Shown piece after piece: positions 35,180 to 46,713 of a DNA stretch of 64,000 bases; positions within the stretch are counted from its first letter, which is position 1, and each line of letters opens with the position of its first letter. The notes under the pieces are model-generated. The model was not told the origin of the DNA. It made no database searches and saw only the letters and a list, made by a program, of their open reading frames with translations. The stretch is taken from positions 769,943,336 through 770,007,335 of the forward strand of contig NC_081408.1 in assembly GCF_030272615.1 (NCBI RefSeq), read 5' to 3'. The position numbers were made by a program, and so were the translations under genes. This DNA is from Cryptomeria japonica (Eukaryota > Streptophyta > Pinopsida > Cupressales > Cupressaceae).

Positions 35180-36652
35180 TGATGCACTTCAAAAAGGATA
35201 TGTTAAAGGTCACAAAAATACACAATATCAAACGTTAATATGTTAGTCTTAAATTAGAAATGAAAGACAAAGGAAATCACTATCCTAAGCATACATATCA
35301 AGAGAGATACCAAACACAAAATAGAAAGCTTAACAAAAATAAAGAATGCAACAAAACATCTCCAAATGCCCTCCACCATGTTTGTAGCTACTCCTCCCTT
35401 GTTCCTCTCCTCTCCAAGTTCCAAATGAGTGTAGCTCTCAATAGCTTTTTACACTATTCTGGATGTCTTATGGAGATTCAAGATTGTAGAATGAAAACTT
35501 ATGAGAATGCAAATGTAAAGAAGCTAAAATGTGAGAGATTATTTAATTATCTAAATATTAATTTTAACCAAAATAACAAAAGATAAATGTTCCTAAATGC
35601 TCTCTCTAATTTCACTATAATTTAGATGCATACAAGATTTCAGAATCTAGATTATGAATAAATGGGCTCTATTTATAGGAAAAATGAAGCAATGGATGGT
35701 TGAGATTGAGTAATCTCAACAAGGGTTAGGATTAAAGGGCTTAAGATCCATGTGAGGGCTTTCAACCCAATCCTAGGATGACAAATGTCATCATGAGATG
35801 GCTTGAGAGGAGAGGGGAGAAGCATTAAATGCTTGACATGACCTGAGGATTACCCTAGGGGGGTTGGGTTTAAGTTGGGTTAAATGAATAAAAGCCTTTA
35901 TCCAATGAATAATGCTTTTATCCAATGGATAAACTCTTGTGCAAGAGTTAGTGGGAATGACCATGGTCAAAGCAATGAATGCTTGAAGAGACACATGGGT
36001 TAAATGGAGGTTAAGTTAGAGGTAAAGTCTCTAACCATGTGGGTGAGTTGAGTTAACCATTAATGGTTATGTAAGAGCCATAAGTGGTTTGGAAGACTTT
36101 AGGGGTTAACTTGTTGGAGACATAAAGCATTTAATGTTTTTCAAAGACTTTGGAGGCTTTGAGAAGTGACTTCAAGTTGCTTAGGAATGTGACAATAATT
36201 AGGGGATGGGTTAGGCTAATTAGAAATGGTTAGAAGGGGATTAGAAGAGTCTAGAAGGGGATTAGAAGAACAAGTGGGTTTGGTGGGTGAGGGAAAATAG
36301 GATTTTTATTAAAATAAAATTCATTTATTTCAATAAAATAGGTGCAACTTGCATTTGTAGGAGAATGCAAATGGGGGGGTAATTTTAGTGATTTAAATAA
36401 ATGTTTTATTATTTATTTAAAAGAAGAAAGGGGGGATTTAATTAAATAAACATGATTTATTCATTTAATTGTTTTTAGAATGTGGCTTAATGAATTAATT
36501 TAAATACATTGAATAATTTATTTAATTAATAGGAGAAGGGGTTGAGGATGAATTAATTAAATATTAATTTAATTAACTGGTTATTAATGGTTAAATAATC
36601 AAATAAATAGTAAATATTCATTTAATTAAGTGGACAAATTTATGTGACTACA
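35180..36652 (-). repeat. Tat-2 5' LTR
   Basis: On the minus strand it starts TGTAGTCACATAAATTTG and ends AGTGCATCA, 1,473 bp. It resembles the solo LTR at 7826-9287 more than the longer Tat-1 LTRs in its U3 and TATA region. It follows the sequence GCCCC at 36653. Confidence 0.92.
35669..35677 (-). promoter_or_regulatory. TATA box of Tat-2 5' LTR
   Basis: The minus strand reads TATAAATAG then AGCCC. It faces the plus-strand TATA of the Tat-1 3' LTR across about 2.6 kb. Confidence 0.65.
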
Positions 36653-36776
36653 GCCCCCTTAAGTGCACTTGGTACCACAGGAAGCACTTATAGTGAACAG
36701 CCTCGTAGGCGAAGTAAGACCAGCAGGAGTGTTGTTCAGGAGAATTGATGAAGGATAACCACTAGCACAATAGTGG

Positions 36777-37628
36777 GTGTCACTGCCACAAATTAGTCTG
36801 GATGTACTTGAATCACAAGTTGTTCGGCTTGCAGAGCGTACCAGTAGGCCAGACCATATGCGTAGTGACCTAGGTAGCGGGGGAATGGTGGACCGTACGG
36901 TGGCAGAGGAGGTCGTACAATATAGTCTGGATGTAGCAGTACAGGAGACAGTCGCACCAGAGGAAGTTGTGAAGACAACAATACAAGAAGCAGTCGTACA
37001 GGAGATATGTACTGGTATGATGGGTACTAGTGTGACAGATACTAGTATGAGATCTACTAGTATGGTACCAACAAGGGGAAATGAGTCCAGGGATGTACCG
37101 ATGGTAGGAGGAGATGGTCTGGAGGAGTTGGCGGTACTGGACACACTAACTGACAAGGATATAGATGCATCTTTGGATGGGTGGTTGGGGCAGTTTGCAC
37201 TCACACCTCACCCTCCCACCTTGCCCTCACCACACGCCATGGCAGTTGGATGGAGCCAAACACAGCATAGGACTACTCTTATCACAAATTAGGATGAGAG
37301 GATGTCTGCAGAGGAGCAGAACAAAGCAACTAGAGGTGGTGGACATGGCCCAAAGATCATTGATGTTGAGGAGAGCGGGTCTGGAGTGCTATTGGCAGGT
37401 CTTCACCTCACCCCGCCAGACCCTAGAGATCCAGCAGGCTCGCTTCAGCGGTTCTTTGGGAAGTGTTGTGACATATTCACATATCGGCCCATTGCAAATG
37501 GGGACCCCTACTTTTTGCTTTCTAGGGTTTGTTTTCTTGGCTTAGTCTTTTTAGGTTCTTGGCTATTAATCTTTGCATTAGAGAATTGTCAGAGAGATCA
37601 TTGGGATAGCAGGGTCCGCTTGAATTGA
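36777..37628 (+). pseudogene. Unknown acidic ORF with one internal stop
   Basis: One frame runs 36777-37628, interrupted only by TAG at 37290-37292. I do not recognise it. The first half is acidic and rich in Val, Glu and Thr; the middle is Pro-rich; the end has a hydrophobic stretch (about 37500-37575, Leu/Phe/Val-rich) that could be a membrane segment or translated non-coding DNA. No ATG is certain, since the frame opens at a GTG-type codon. It sits immediately outside the Tat-2 5' LTR and upstream of a tandem array. That is the arrangement expected for an extra ORF in the 3' part of another LTR element, but this is inference. Confidence 0.4.
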
Positions 37629-37974
37629 AGTAGGTCAGTAGGTGGTCCAAGTTAGGGTCTCTTTGAAAGCCTCCCCTTGGTTAAGCTTGGGTCTTGTTTC
37701 TAGGGTCGAGTCCTAATTGAGTTTAAGGAAGTATTTGTGTCATGCTAGGAGCCTTGCCTTTTGAGACCTATGTCATTGAGTTAAGGAAGTTTGTATGTGT
37801 TCTCAAGGATTCTTCCCTTTAAGGGTTTGAGAGTGGTCTAGTTAATGAATGGTGAAGTTCTTTTACTTCTAGGAATTGATTGATGTGAAACTAACCTATT
37901 TATCCTTATAAAATGCCCAACGACCAAGTCTAGACTTGAAAACTTGAGAGTTGAATGAGGAATTTGAGTGATAG

Positions 37975-39765
37975 TGTCAAATTCGCTCCTAACCCTTCCA
38001 AAGGGACAAGAACAAAATCTTCCTTAGCTCTCTTTGCCTTCCTATTTTTGACAAAACCTTCACTTTAAGGCATGGATTAGGGGTAAATAAGCTTGAGTTC
38101 ACCCTTGGAGATGTCTTTGACAAACTTAGACTTGGAAGTTTGGAGAAAAGGTCAAGAATTTGAGCATTATTGCAAAATTCACTCCTGACCCTTCCAAAGG
38201 GTCCAGAGTGAATTCCCCTAAAAATCCTCTCTTGGTCCTAGCTTAGATAAAAAATCTTGCTCCTACGCCTTGCCTCAATGAGGAATGACCTATCTATGCC
38301 TTGTGAGCAAGTTGGAACGAGATGGGATGAGGAAATTGAGCCTAAAACCTCAAATTCGCTCATGACCCTTCCAAAGGGTCTAGAGCGAATTTCATCTAAG
38401 CTCCTAACCCTTCCAAAGGGTCCAGAGCAAAATCCTTCAAGGGACCTCTTATCTCACTTAAACAATTGAATGAATCTTATTTGTGGGCGAATTGACTTGA
38501 TTGTGATAGATGAAGGGTGGAAAAGACAAGTCCAAGGCAAGTTGAGTGTGAATGGAGTCTAAGAAGAAAATTTCACTCCTAACCCTTTCAAAGGGTCTAG
38601 AGTGAATTCCTCTTGAGATTATGTACCTTCCAAGGGTACACAAGCGAACTTGTTAATAGTTGCTTTTTGACTCCAAATTTGAGCAAGGAAAACCCTTAGG
38701 ATGCTTTCTTAGCATAGACAAAGGTCAAAACAAAAGTAATATGAAGGATAAATTGAGTGAAAATATGAATTTCACTCCTGACCCTTTCAAAGGGTCTGGA
38801 GCAAAATTCCTCTTGAGGTCATGTACCTTCCAAAGGTACCTAAGACAAATTGTTAAGATGTGCTTTTAATCCAACATTTTGAACTAGGCACATCCTTAAG
38901 GTGATTTGTTAGCATGTCCTAAGGTGAGATCAATGTGAATGAGGGTGAAGTTTGAATGTTTGAATGATATTTAAGGTTAATTCCTCAAATTCTCTCCTGA
39001 CCCTTCCAAAGGGTCCACAGCGAATTTTCTTGGATCTCCCTTCTTGGTCCTAATTTGCCTCAAGCTTAGGTTCCAAAGCATCAATTGAGGTTGATTGAAC
39101 TTAGAGGCACCCTTAGACATGCATTTGAGTAGGTCATGATCACTAAATGTTAAGAATTTGAGCAATTAGGCCAATTTCGCTCCTGACCCTTCCAAAGGGA
39201 CAAGAGCAAATTTCCTTAGATCTCCCTTCTTAGTCTTAATCTGCATCATAAACCTTGTCCCTATGGCATGATTGAGAAATAATTGATGTGTACAACATAA
39301 TGAAGTGATGAAAATGTGAGGGATTTGAGCATAATTGCCAATTTCGCTCCTGACCCTTCCAAAGGGTCCATAGCGAATTTCATCTAGCCCCTGACCCTTC
39401 CAAAGGGTCCAGAGGAAAATCCTCGAAAGAACCTAATTCCCCACTAGGGACATTGAATGGTGTTCATGCATGGCAAGGAAATATTCAAAAGTTAAAGTCT
39501 AAGACAAAGTTATGAAAAAGGAAGTGTGAATTGAGCCCAAGGGAGAAAATTCTCTCATGCCCTTCCAAAGGGTCCAGAGCGAATTTCTTCAAGAAGCCTT
39601 GTACCTTGCTCAAAAGTTTGAACTAATCCATCCCTAAGCATTTTTTAGGACAAAAGGACTTGTTTTTTATGAAAAAGGATGAGAAATGAATTTTTATGAA
39701 GGAAAATTGAGCAAAGTGCAAAATTCGCTCATGACCCTTCCAAAGGGTCTAGAACGAATTTCATC
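37975..39765 (+). repeat. Tandem array of ~194-bp units, each with a ~41-bp palindrome
   Basis: Ten main copies of a palindromic block start near 37979, 38175, 38352, 38567, 38768, 38987, 39173, 39340, 39546 and 39721 (spacing 167-219 bp). Two shorter copies lie near 38399 and 39386. Typical arms are AAATTCGCTC ... GAGCGAATTT around an inner GACCCTT ... AAGGGTC. Some copies change both arms together (CACTC with GAGTG at 38175 and 38567). Text before each block (TTTGAGC-AAATTGC) and after it (CCTTAG-TCTCCCTT) also recurs, so the unit is the whole ~194 bp. Two further small palindromes, GTACCTTCCAAAGGTAC type, lie near 38623 and 38823. Confidence 0.85.
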
Positions 39766-41500
39766 TAAACACCTATTTACTCCTTATTTGAGGTTGAAAT
39801 ATTGGTTCCTAAGGCATGGTTGAGAGAATATTTATGTATACTTACCTTGAGAAGTGAATTGAAGCAAAGGAAATAATGAATTTGAGACCATTTCCTGGAT
39901 AGAGACAAATTTCTTGAGCTTTCCATTTCAGGAATGGGCTTCCAACACTTAACCATTTTCTGACTCTCCCTATCTGCATCCTAACTTTTTGGAATTAGAA
40001 GTAGTTGAAAATGCCTGATCTTTGTTACCTTGCCTGAACGGTCCTATCAAAACAAACTTTCCAAAATAGAAACTTTTAAAGTGTCGACGTTAGATCCCTA
40101 GACATGACATGGGAATGACTTACTATAAATAGAAACTTACTAAAAATAGAAATTACTAAAAATAATAAGTTTGATTTTTGGCAAAATGATGACATTCTGA
40201 GACTTGGTAAAATCCCTAAAAAATAGGAACTTTCTAAAAATAGAAAGTTGCTCCGTTTTGGCTCAAATTTTATTGGGAGCTTCCTTGAAGGGTCCTGATT
40301 CCATTGGTATGTTTAGTTTCTTCAAAACCCTAACCGAAACCCCTAAAATATAGGACAAAAGGCAAAAACCCTAAAAAAGACAAAATAGGTCCTAGACTTC
40401 ACCAAACTCGCTCAAATGAAAAAGAAGACTAAATCAAAATGACCCTCGAACACTTGCAAAGCGAAGAGATTGACGAGATTGTCACCAAAACCCACAAAAA
40501 ACCAAGACCAAACGACCAAAAGGGCCTAAAAGTTAGGGGGGTCCCTATCTAGGATGGGGTGATGTGTGATTAGGTCACAACATGTCCATCATTTTTGAAA
40601 ACAAAAAATGAGGACAACAAATGGCAATATTGACAACATGATACAATCAGAACTACAAATGGACTCAAGCATTAAAAATTGGTCTCAAGGACCTCATTAC
40701 ATGAAGAATGGTCTTTCAAGACCTTCTTCGATCTTGACATGACATTGAAACTTGAAATAACTCAACATAGCCAAAAAGAAGCATATGGCCACCTATGTGC
40801 TCCTACACCATTTGAGAAATTCATGTCAGACATGTATTAATCCATTTACAAGTCATGTAATGAAATGAGTATGTCATGTTTTGCCCAAATCATGTGTTTT
40901 CAGTGATTCAATGCTTAGAACAACAGTAGTTTCCATTTTATCTTCAATTCCAACATTGTTTTTATCAGTTCATTGCATAATCATCAAAACACAAAAGAAA
41001 AAAAAAACCATAAAACTACAAAAATCATAATATTACAAAACCTTACAAAATCAGAACTTGCAGTCAGCAAATCAGAAGGGATCTTTCATTGTAGACCTAA
41101 ACTCTCTTCTTCCATTCTTTCTAGAGTGGTTTTGAGTGTTGGGAACATTAACTGCTATTGGGTCTTACTGGGTGCAGATCTTTGTTGGTTTGATGGGGCC
41201 ATTGGTAGTGTTTCATGTCTGCCTTGGAATGAAAGTATAAACAACAGAACTGTGGTAACCCTTTATCATTTATGACAACTCCAACAATTGTCATGTGTTT
41301 CTTCATCATATTTAAGGTATCTAAATATGGGAGTTTACCTTTGGATGTTTATTACATGCTTTTTGGTAGAATCCCATGAATGTTTATTTCCCAGACAATT
41401 GTACCAGCATTAATGAGCATATTGAAAATAAATATCAAACTTAATGATACCATCATGTCCTTCATTCACTAATTCATTCACTAATCTATATGTACACTTG
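39766..41500. other. No recognisable gene
   Basis: I see no supported coding region. Short A-rich words of the type TAGAAACTTTCTAAAAA recur at 40060-40260. At 40530-40570 a purine-rich stretch (AGTTAGGGGGG, then GGATGGGG) is followed by TGATGTGTGATTAGG, which might be a PPT and LTR start, but I found no second copy to confirm it. Confidence 0.4.
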
Positions 41501-44100
41501 GATCAATCTTTTGCAAAACATCTATAGACATCTGAATAGCCTTTTTATCCTTATTCTCTGATTTAGCAAGGTCCTGGCTGGCTTGGACCTTACTGTTGTT
41601 GCTAACATAAGCTTTTTAGTGGGAGACATTTTCCCAATGTCAAGCGGTCCATCAAAATTGATTGATATTTGGGGAAGGGACCTGACTGGAGGAGTCTCAA
41701 TTACCACTCACTTCTCTTTCCAACCTCAACAAATTTGCCAATATCTTGTGCTTCTTTTTCACCTACCGGAGTTTGGGCATCATCTCCTTTTATTTCCCCT
41801 ACTACATCGATGTTGCTAATGGATGCAGTATTAATCAGAGGCTCCTCATCTGTTATCTCAACTATTTCAATAGTAGAAGAACCTTGACTAGCACTGACAT
41901 CAATAGGCTGCTCTACCGGATGAGCTTCAGCCTTCTGATCACCCGATGCACCTTACTAGGCTGTCGGATGAGAGATATCACCGGATGGAGCATATAGAGG
42001 ATGGTTTTGAATAATATTTTTCCATATCTCCTATGTCTCATTTCTTACTTTTGCAACCTTCCCAATCATTATCTGGTTCACCCTATTATAGCTTCTGAAT
42101 TCCTCCTTGTTGGCTTCCTCAATAAGCCTTTTGGCTTCAATTTCAGAAATGCAATTGCAAATGTTTATTAGTTCTCTCTCTTTCATCTCCTTGTCTGCCT
42201 TCTATGCAGTCAGTCTTCTACCATGAATAATATTATACATGTCTTTGGGGATGGACCTTTCCAACTCAATCAATGACTTCTTAAAATTATGCAAAAATAA
42301 AACTAAAGCTTCCTCAACTTTCCACTAATTAGAATCATCCAAATTATCATAATATACACTATTTTTTTTCAAATTTCCATCTATTATAATATGATCAATC
42401 AATTTATTAGTGGTTAATGGATGAACAAATGTATATGCATCTGCTACATTACCAAATTCTACCACTTCATCAAGTTCAGATCTTACTTTTCTTCCTCTCT
42501 TGGGTCTGCTGGTTGGTGCAGGATCAAATTTTCTCTTCTCGGTTTGTTGTGCTTTGTCGGACTGTGGCTTCATTGCCACTCTAACAAATTCACTTTTCTT
42601 CTTTGTTTTAATTCCCTCTTCCTCAGATTCGGTCTCAAAGGCTATCAGATCAATTGCAATATATGTCCTTTTAGCTTTCTCTTTTTGCTTCATGACTCCC
42701 TTACTAGATGGGTTGGCTCCTTCAGATCGAGCAATGGGAATAGGAGTAGACTTTAATTTCTTAGGTTGAGCTTTGGGGGTTACAGATTGTGACTGGGTTC
42801 CCTCTTCAGTCTGCTATTTAGCTTGTCTCTCTTTGGCCTGCTTCACCACCTCACAGGTGAAACCCATTTGAACAACAACTTCCTCTGCCATTTTAGTAAC
42901 TTTTCTTTTCCGGGAAGGAGCAGTGAACTGCTCATGCAACTCAAGATATTTCTCCTTGTATGTGTCAAATCTAGGCTCTTTTTGATCTACCAGTTGGCTG
43001 AGCATATGCTAAGCACATCGATCCAAGGTATCTGCATCTACCTCATACCCCATACACAATATCCAAATAATCCTAGGCTCCACAACTTCCATAAGACATT
43101 GATCCTTATCCACCATGAAGCATATGGATTGTTCATATCTCTCCACAACCTCCTTGGGGATTCTCTCTTTGTTTTTCATTACAACCTGAAAGGATTTAAA
43201 GTAACCCTAGAGATTAGATGTCCTCATAGGACCATCACCTAAACCCATAATCCCTTCTTTGATCTATATGGCCACCGGTCTATCATAGGCCCATTAGACC
43301 TTTCCATTTACACTGGGCATTTCATTCAAGAATTATAGTGCCAAGAAAACAAGAAGACTTCCAAATTTGAAAGTATGCTTTCTATCTTGCTTGATTATCT
43401 TCAAATTACTCATTAGCTCATTCAATAGGACCGTGCATAAGTCATATCTTTTGTCCTCTTTCAACATCTGATATGTTGTGTAAATGGTTGTACCGGAGAC
43501 ATAATTGTATATGTTGGAATGGTACACTTTGTACTCTACCAGCATCGATGCAAACTTCACATCATGCTCAAGGATGTCATTGATTGTCATTGCCCTACTA
43601 TCAAACTTGGAACCAGTGATGGTAGTCACCGAATCGGTTGAAATTTTCTTTAGAGTGGGAACCTCACTAGGTGATTTCAATCATGTCATAGTCTTAATAG
43701 CTTCTTTCATTATCTTATGGGGCCTATCAAGCCATATGAATTCATCATGTACTTGGCTAAGTGCATACTGGATCCATTCAGCTTCATTGAATGCGGGAAA
43801 ATGAACGAATTAAGAAAAACCCTTGATTTGTAAGTGTTGGTATTTAGGCATCAAATTCCCAATATTGTCCGCCAAATGTGTATTATAGAGCTCCAATATA
43901 TCAACTTTCCCAAGCTCTTCAAGATCATAGTGAATGTAAGTTCGAATGTCCTCATTGTGCAATACACCATAGGGCACCGATGAGAATGCGCCTACCGAGT
44001 CATCCTCAACTGACTTAAATGGATGCCTCTTGAATTTTAGATGAGCCCTATCCTTGATTTCCACGACCAACAGGGTAGCAATACCAAAAATCGAAGCCAT
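41500..44100 (-). pseudogene. Unknown ORF in a degraded minus-strand LTR element
   Basis: The minus-strand reading starts at an ATG near 44100 (MASIFGIATLL). It continues through open pieces at 44100-43810, 43680-43333, 43005-42814 and 42693-42325 down to about 41520, with several stops and frame changes. I do not recognise the family. Visible parts are a mixed alpha/beta N-terminal third, a Lys/Arg-rich middle (about 42900-42450, nuclear-signal-like) and an acidic, Ser/Thr-rich tail. It lies downstream of a gag-like ORF and an LTR with PBS on the same strand, so it is probably an extra or replacement ORF of a non-autonomous LTR element. Its general layout resembles the unknown ORF at 59123-61946, without clear sequence identity. 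Confidence 0.45.
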
Positions 44101-44469
44101 CTCAAATTTTAGGGTTATGTAAAAAGCATAAATCTCTAAACAAATAAATACCTTGATTTCCAACCGGGCAAATAAATTTGCTTTGGACTTGCCTAAATTG
44201 CTGTTGAAATCGCCAAATCGCTCTTTATTGTTTCTCTTCTCTTCTCTCTTGATTGCATTGTGAGAAAATAAGTGCTCAAAATGTGCTTTTATCCTTCAAA
44301 AACCTAATTTTTCATTGCCATAAATGTTGCAACTGGTTACTTTATTTTCACAGTCTTTTACCGGAGCATCATATCTTCACCATATCTTTCGGATATCATC
44401 TGCATATGCATTATGATCCTTTTTTAATCTTTTGAAAAATGATTGCAAGTCACTAGAGAGGGGGTTATT

Positions 44470-45730
44470 AGGATTTGTGCATTAAAATCTCCCCCTAAGG
44501 CAGAAAGCCCTAGTTACCGGATGAAGGTTCTACACCGGATACAGGTAGAGATCCACTTGATTCATCTTTCTTCACCCACATCTTTTGATGTTGATCTCTA
44601 ATCTATTCAACCTATATTTTTTCCTTCTCGTCTGATTTGTTTTTTTCTACCGAAGCACCCTTCTTACTTCTACAGTACTTTGCAATGTGACTAGTTTTAT
44701 TACATGCTCTGCAAACAACATTTGTCTGCATGGGTATGCAATTCATCTGATTTGGTCTCATCCTTCACTGTTTAGAAACATGTCCAAACATCCCACAAGC
44801 ATAGAATCTCTTGTTTTGAAAGTTATTAATTACTGCTCTGCACATGTTTGACTTATGACCAAAATTGTTGCATATGAAACACTGATCAGTAAAGGTAGCA
44901 CCATTATTAATGTTGTTCATCATGTTATTGTTGTTCATCATCCCATTCTTCATCCTACTTTTGCACTGACTTTCCATATGACCAAATTTATTACAAGTAA
45001 AACATCTACCATTAAATTTGCGAGCATTAGGTTATCTTACTGGAGAATTCTTTCCCTTGGGAAGATTAGGCTTTGCATTTCTTTGATTAGAATCGGAGGA
45101 TTCTCCTTTGTCATATCCAAGTCCTCTTTTATCATTTCCATGCCTTTGCTTGTCTATCATCACCTCAAGCATTACTGAACTGGTTTTAAATTTGTCTTTG
45201 TATTCATTTGCAAAAGCAAGCTCATCTCTCAAGGCTGCAATCTGCCTTTCAAGTTCATGCCCATTATTCCTTGATTGTGTTAATTCTAGCTTTAACTAAT
45301 CATTTTCATAGGTAAGTCTGAAACATTCATCCGATCTTTCCTTCAAGGCTTGAGTTAGGCTCTCTTCATTATTCTTCCAGTCTTCAATCTCCTTAGTTAG
45401 TTTCATCACAATAGATTGCATCTCATTCTTCAGAACAACATTTTCTCTGGCAAGCTTCTCACATTCATCAGTTTTACTTTGATTTATATCACTTTGCTCT
45501 TGCTTTTCTTGTAACTAATTCATCAGCTCCTTTCTCTTGTCTCTTGAGATGATGGGTCAATCTTTCATATCTTCAATAAGATCTTCAACTTCACTTAGAT
45601 TTATTTTCAAGGAACTATATTCTTTCTTTGTTGCATCCAGATCTTCAAGTGCCACATAAAGTTGTCTCTGCAAACCAGAGTCCATCGATTCAATCTCCCA
45701 AATCTTCCTCAAGCGATTAAGCTTCCTTAG
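44470..45730 (-). pseudogene. Gag-like ORF: coiled coil plus zinc knuckles
   Basis: Downstream of the PBS (45738-45753), the minus strand encodes a long charged coiled coil (about 45700-45160). Four CCHC knuckles follow: two intact (C-x2-C-x4-H-x4-C near 44980 and 44880), one damaged near 44790, and one near 44700. Knuckles of this type bind the genomic RNA in Ty1/copia gag. The usual N-terminal gag domain is missing, and no protease, integrase or RT follows. The element therefore looks non-autonomous or heavily deleted. Stops interrupt the frame near 45550, 45500, 45030 and 44760. Confidence 0.6.
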
Positions 45731-45737
45731 AGGAACT

Positions 45738-45753
45738 AGGCTTTGATACCAAT
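45738..45753 (-). other. Primer-binding site, initiator tRNA-Met type
   Basis: The minus strand reads ATTGGTATCAAAGCC directly after the LTR end, close to the common plant copia PBS TGGTATCAGAGC. Confidence 0.8.
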
Positions 45754-46713
45754 TGTTAGAATCAAGGATCACTGAGAGGGGGGTGAATCAATGATCTACT
45801 AGTTATCAAACTTTATGTCTTATTCTTTAACCATCGGTAACATAAACATGAAATAGGAATGAGAAAAAATAAAGCAATCAAACACAATAACATAAAACCA
45901 ATATTTTTATTTGGAAACCCAAATTGGAAAAACCACAGTGGGATTTGAACCCACAACATTATTGTACTATGGCCAGTAGAAAAACAATATTATAATTAGG
46001 GGAATACACATGCATTCAGGCTCACTACCTAGAGCTCATTGCTCAAATACAAAGACCCAGAAGGCTGCAACCTTCAGGGTAATCTCACAAACTTACTAAT
46101 AATTACAAATTTGATTTACAGTAAGAATGAACTTTGAAATAGCTTCTACAAAGCTTGGATGAGTTCCGGTTGAGTACAAAAGGATTGATTGTATCTCTTC
46201 ATTTGTTATGCTCTTGTTCACTGTCTCAGTCAACTATTGGTTCAAAGCTACACACGTGAAACTATGCTACAAAGAATTTTTGATTACCACTCGCTTGCAT
46301 ATATCCATATCATCCATCAAAAAGAATATCCACACTGAACTTATATGCCAGTAATCACAAAAATAGAACTTCCACCATGTTGGCCTACAAAGGTAATGTG
46401 TAGTCACATGTTGGCTTCAATCCTTAACAAAACATAGCACTAGACCAAAAGAATATAATCACACACTTCCTTATGGTCTTCTCAATCATCGAGATCATAA
46501 AATCAATCATCGAAAACACCGCAAAGCTTTTGGACCAAAACATTACTGGAATAACCCCGAATTACCGGTTAACTGGCTACTAGTTAACACCTGCTTCCGG
46601 ATAACAGGAATCTCGACCACCGGATCAAATCACCAAGAAGAGTTTCTATCAATTAAAACCCTAAACCAATAATCAACCACCAGAAGGCACGAGATAAGTG
46701 TTAATTTCCAACA
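45754..46713 (-). repeat. Copia-type LTR (5' LTR of the degraded element)
   Basis: The minus strand runs TGTTGGAAATTAACAC ... GATTCTAACA, 960 bp, with the GATTCACCCCCCTCTCAG landmark near its 3' end. ATAAC at 46714-46718 may be a target duplication, but no second LTR copy was found in the window. Confidence 0.75.

Larger units (their letters stand above)
939..36652 (-). mobile_element. Decayed Tat-lineage Ty3/gypsy element (Tat-2), interrupted by nested insertions
   Basis: Read on the minus strand, the order is 5' LTR (36652-35180), tRNA-Trp-like PBS, leader (35179-33494, then 17142-14959), gag (14958-13180), pol (13179-9293 and 7825-6540), and a long 3' region (6540-939) that matches Tat-1 at both of its ends. 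The archaeal-type RNase H and the KACPKD RT signature place it in the Tat lineage. Its 3' LTR is not in the window. Tat-1 (17148-33488), a solo LTR (7826-9287) and a copia LTR (1-938) interrupt it, so it is the oldest layer here. Every coding segment carries stops or frameshifts. GCCCC at 36653-36657 may be one copy of its target duplication, but the partner is out of view. Confidence 0.9.

Noticed and set aside
35140-35180. A tRNA-Trp gene
   Set aside because: Only the 3' half is present and it sits exactly at the LTR/leader border, so it is the primer-binding site.
37975-39765. CRISPR-like array
   Set aside because: Spacing is uneven, spacers share sequence, and the context is plant nuclear repeat DNA.
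40530-40590. Firm call of a PPT and 3' LTR start
   Set aside because: No second LTR copy or target duplication could be found in the window.
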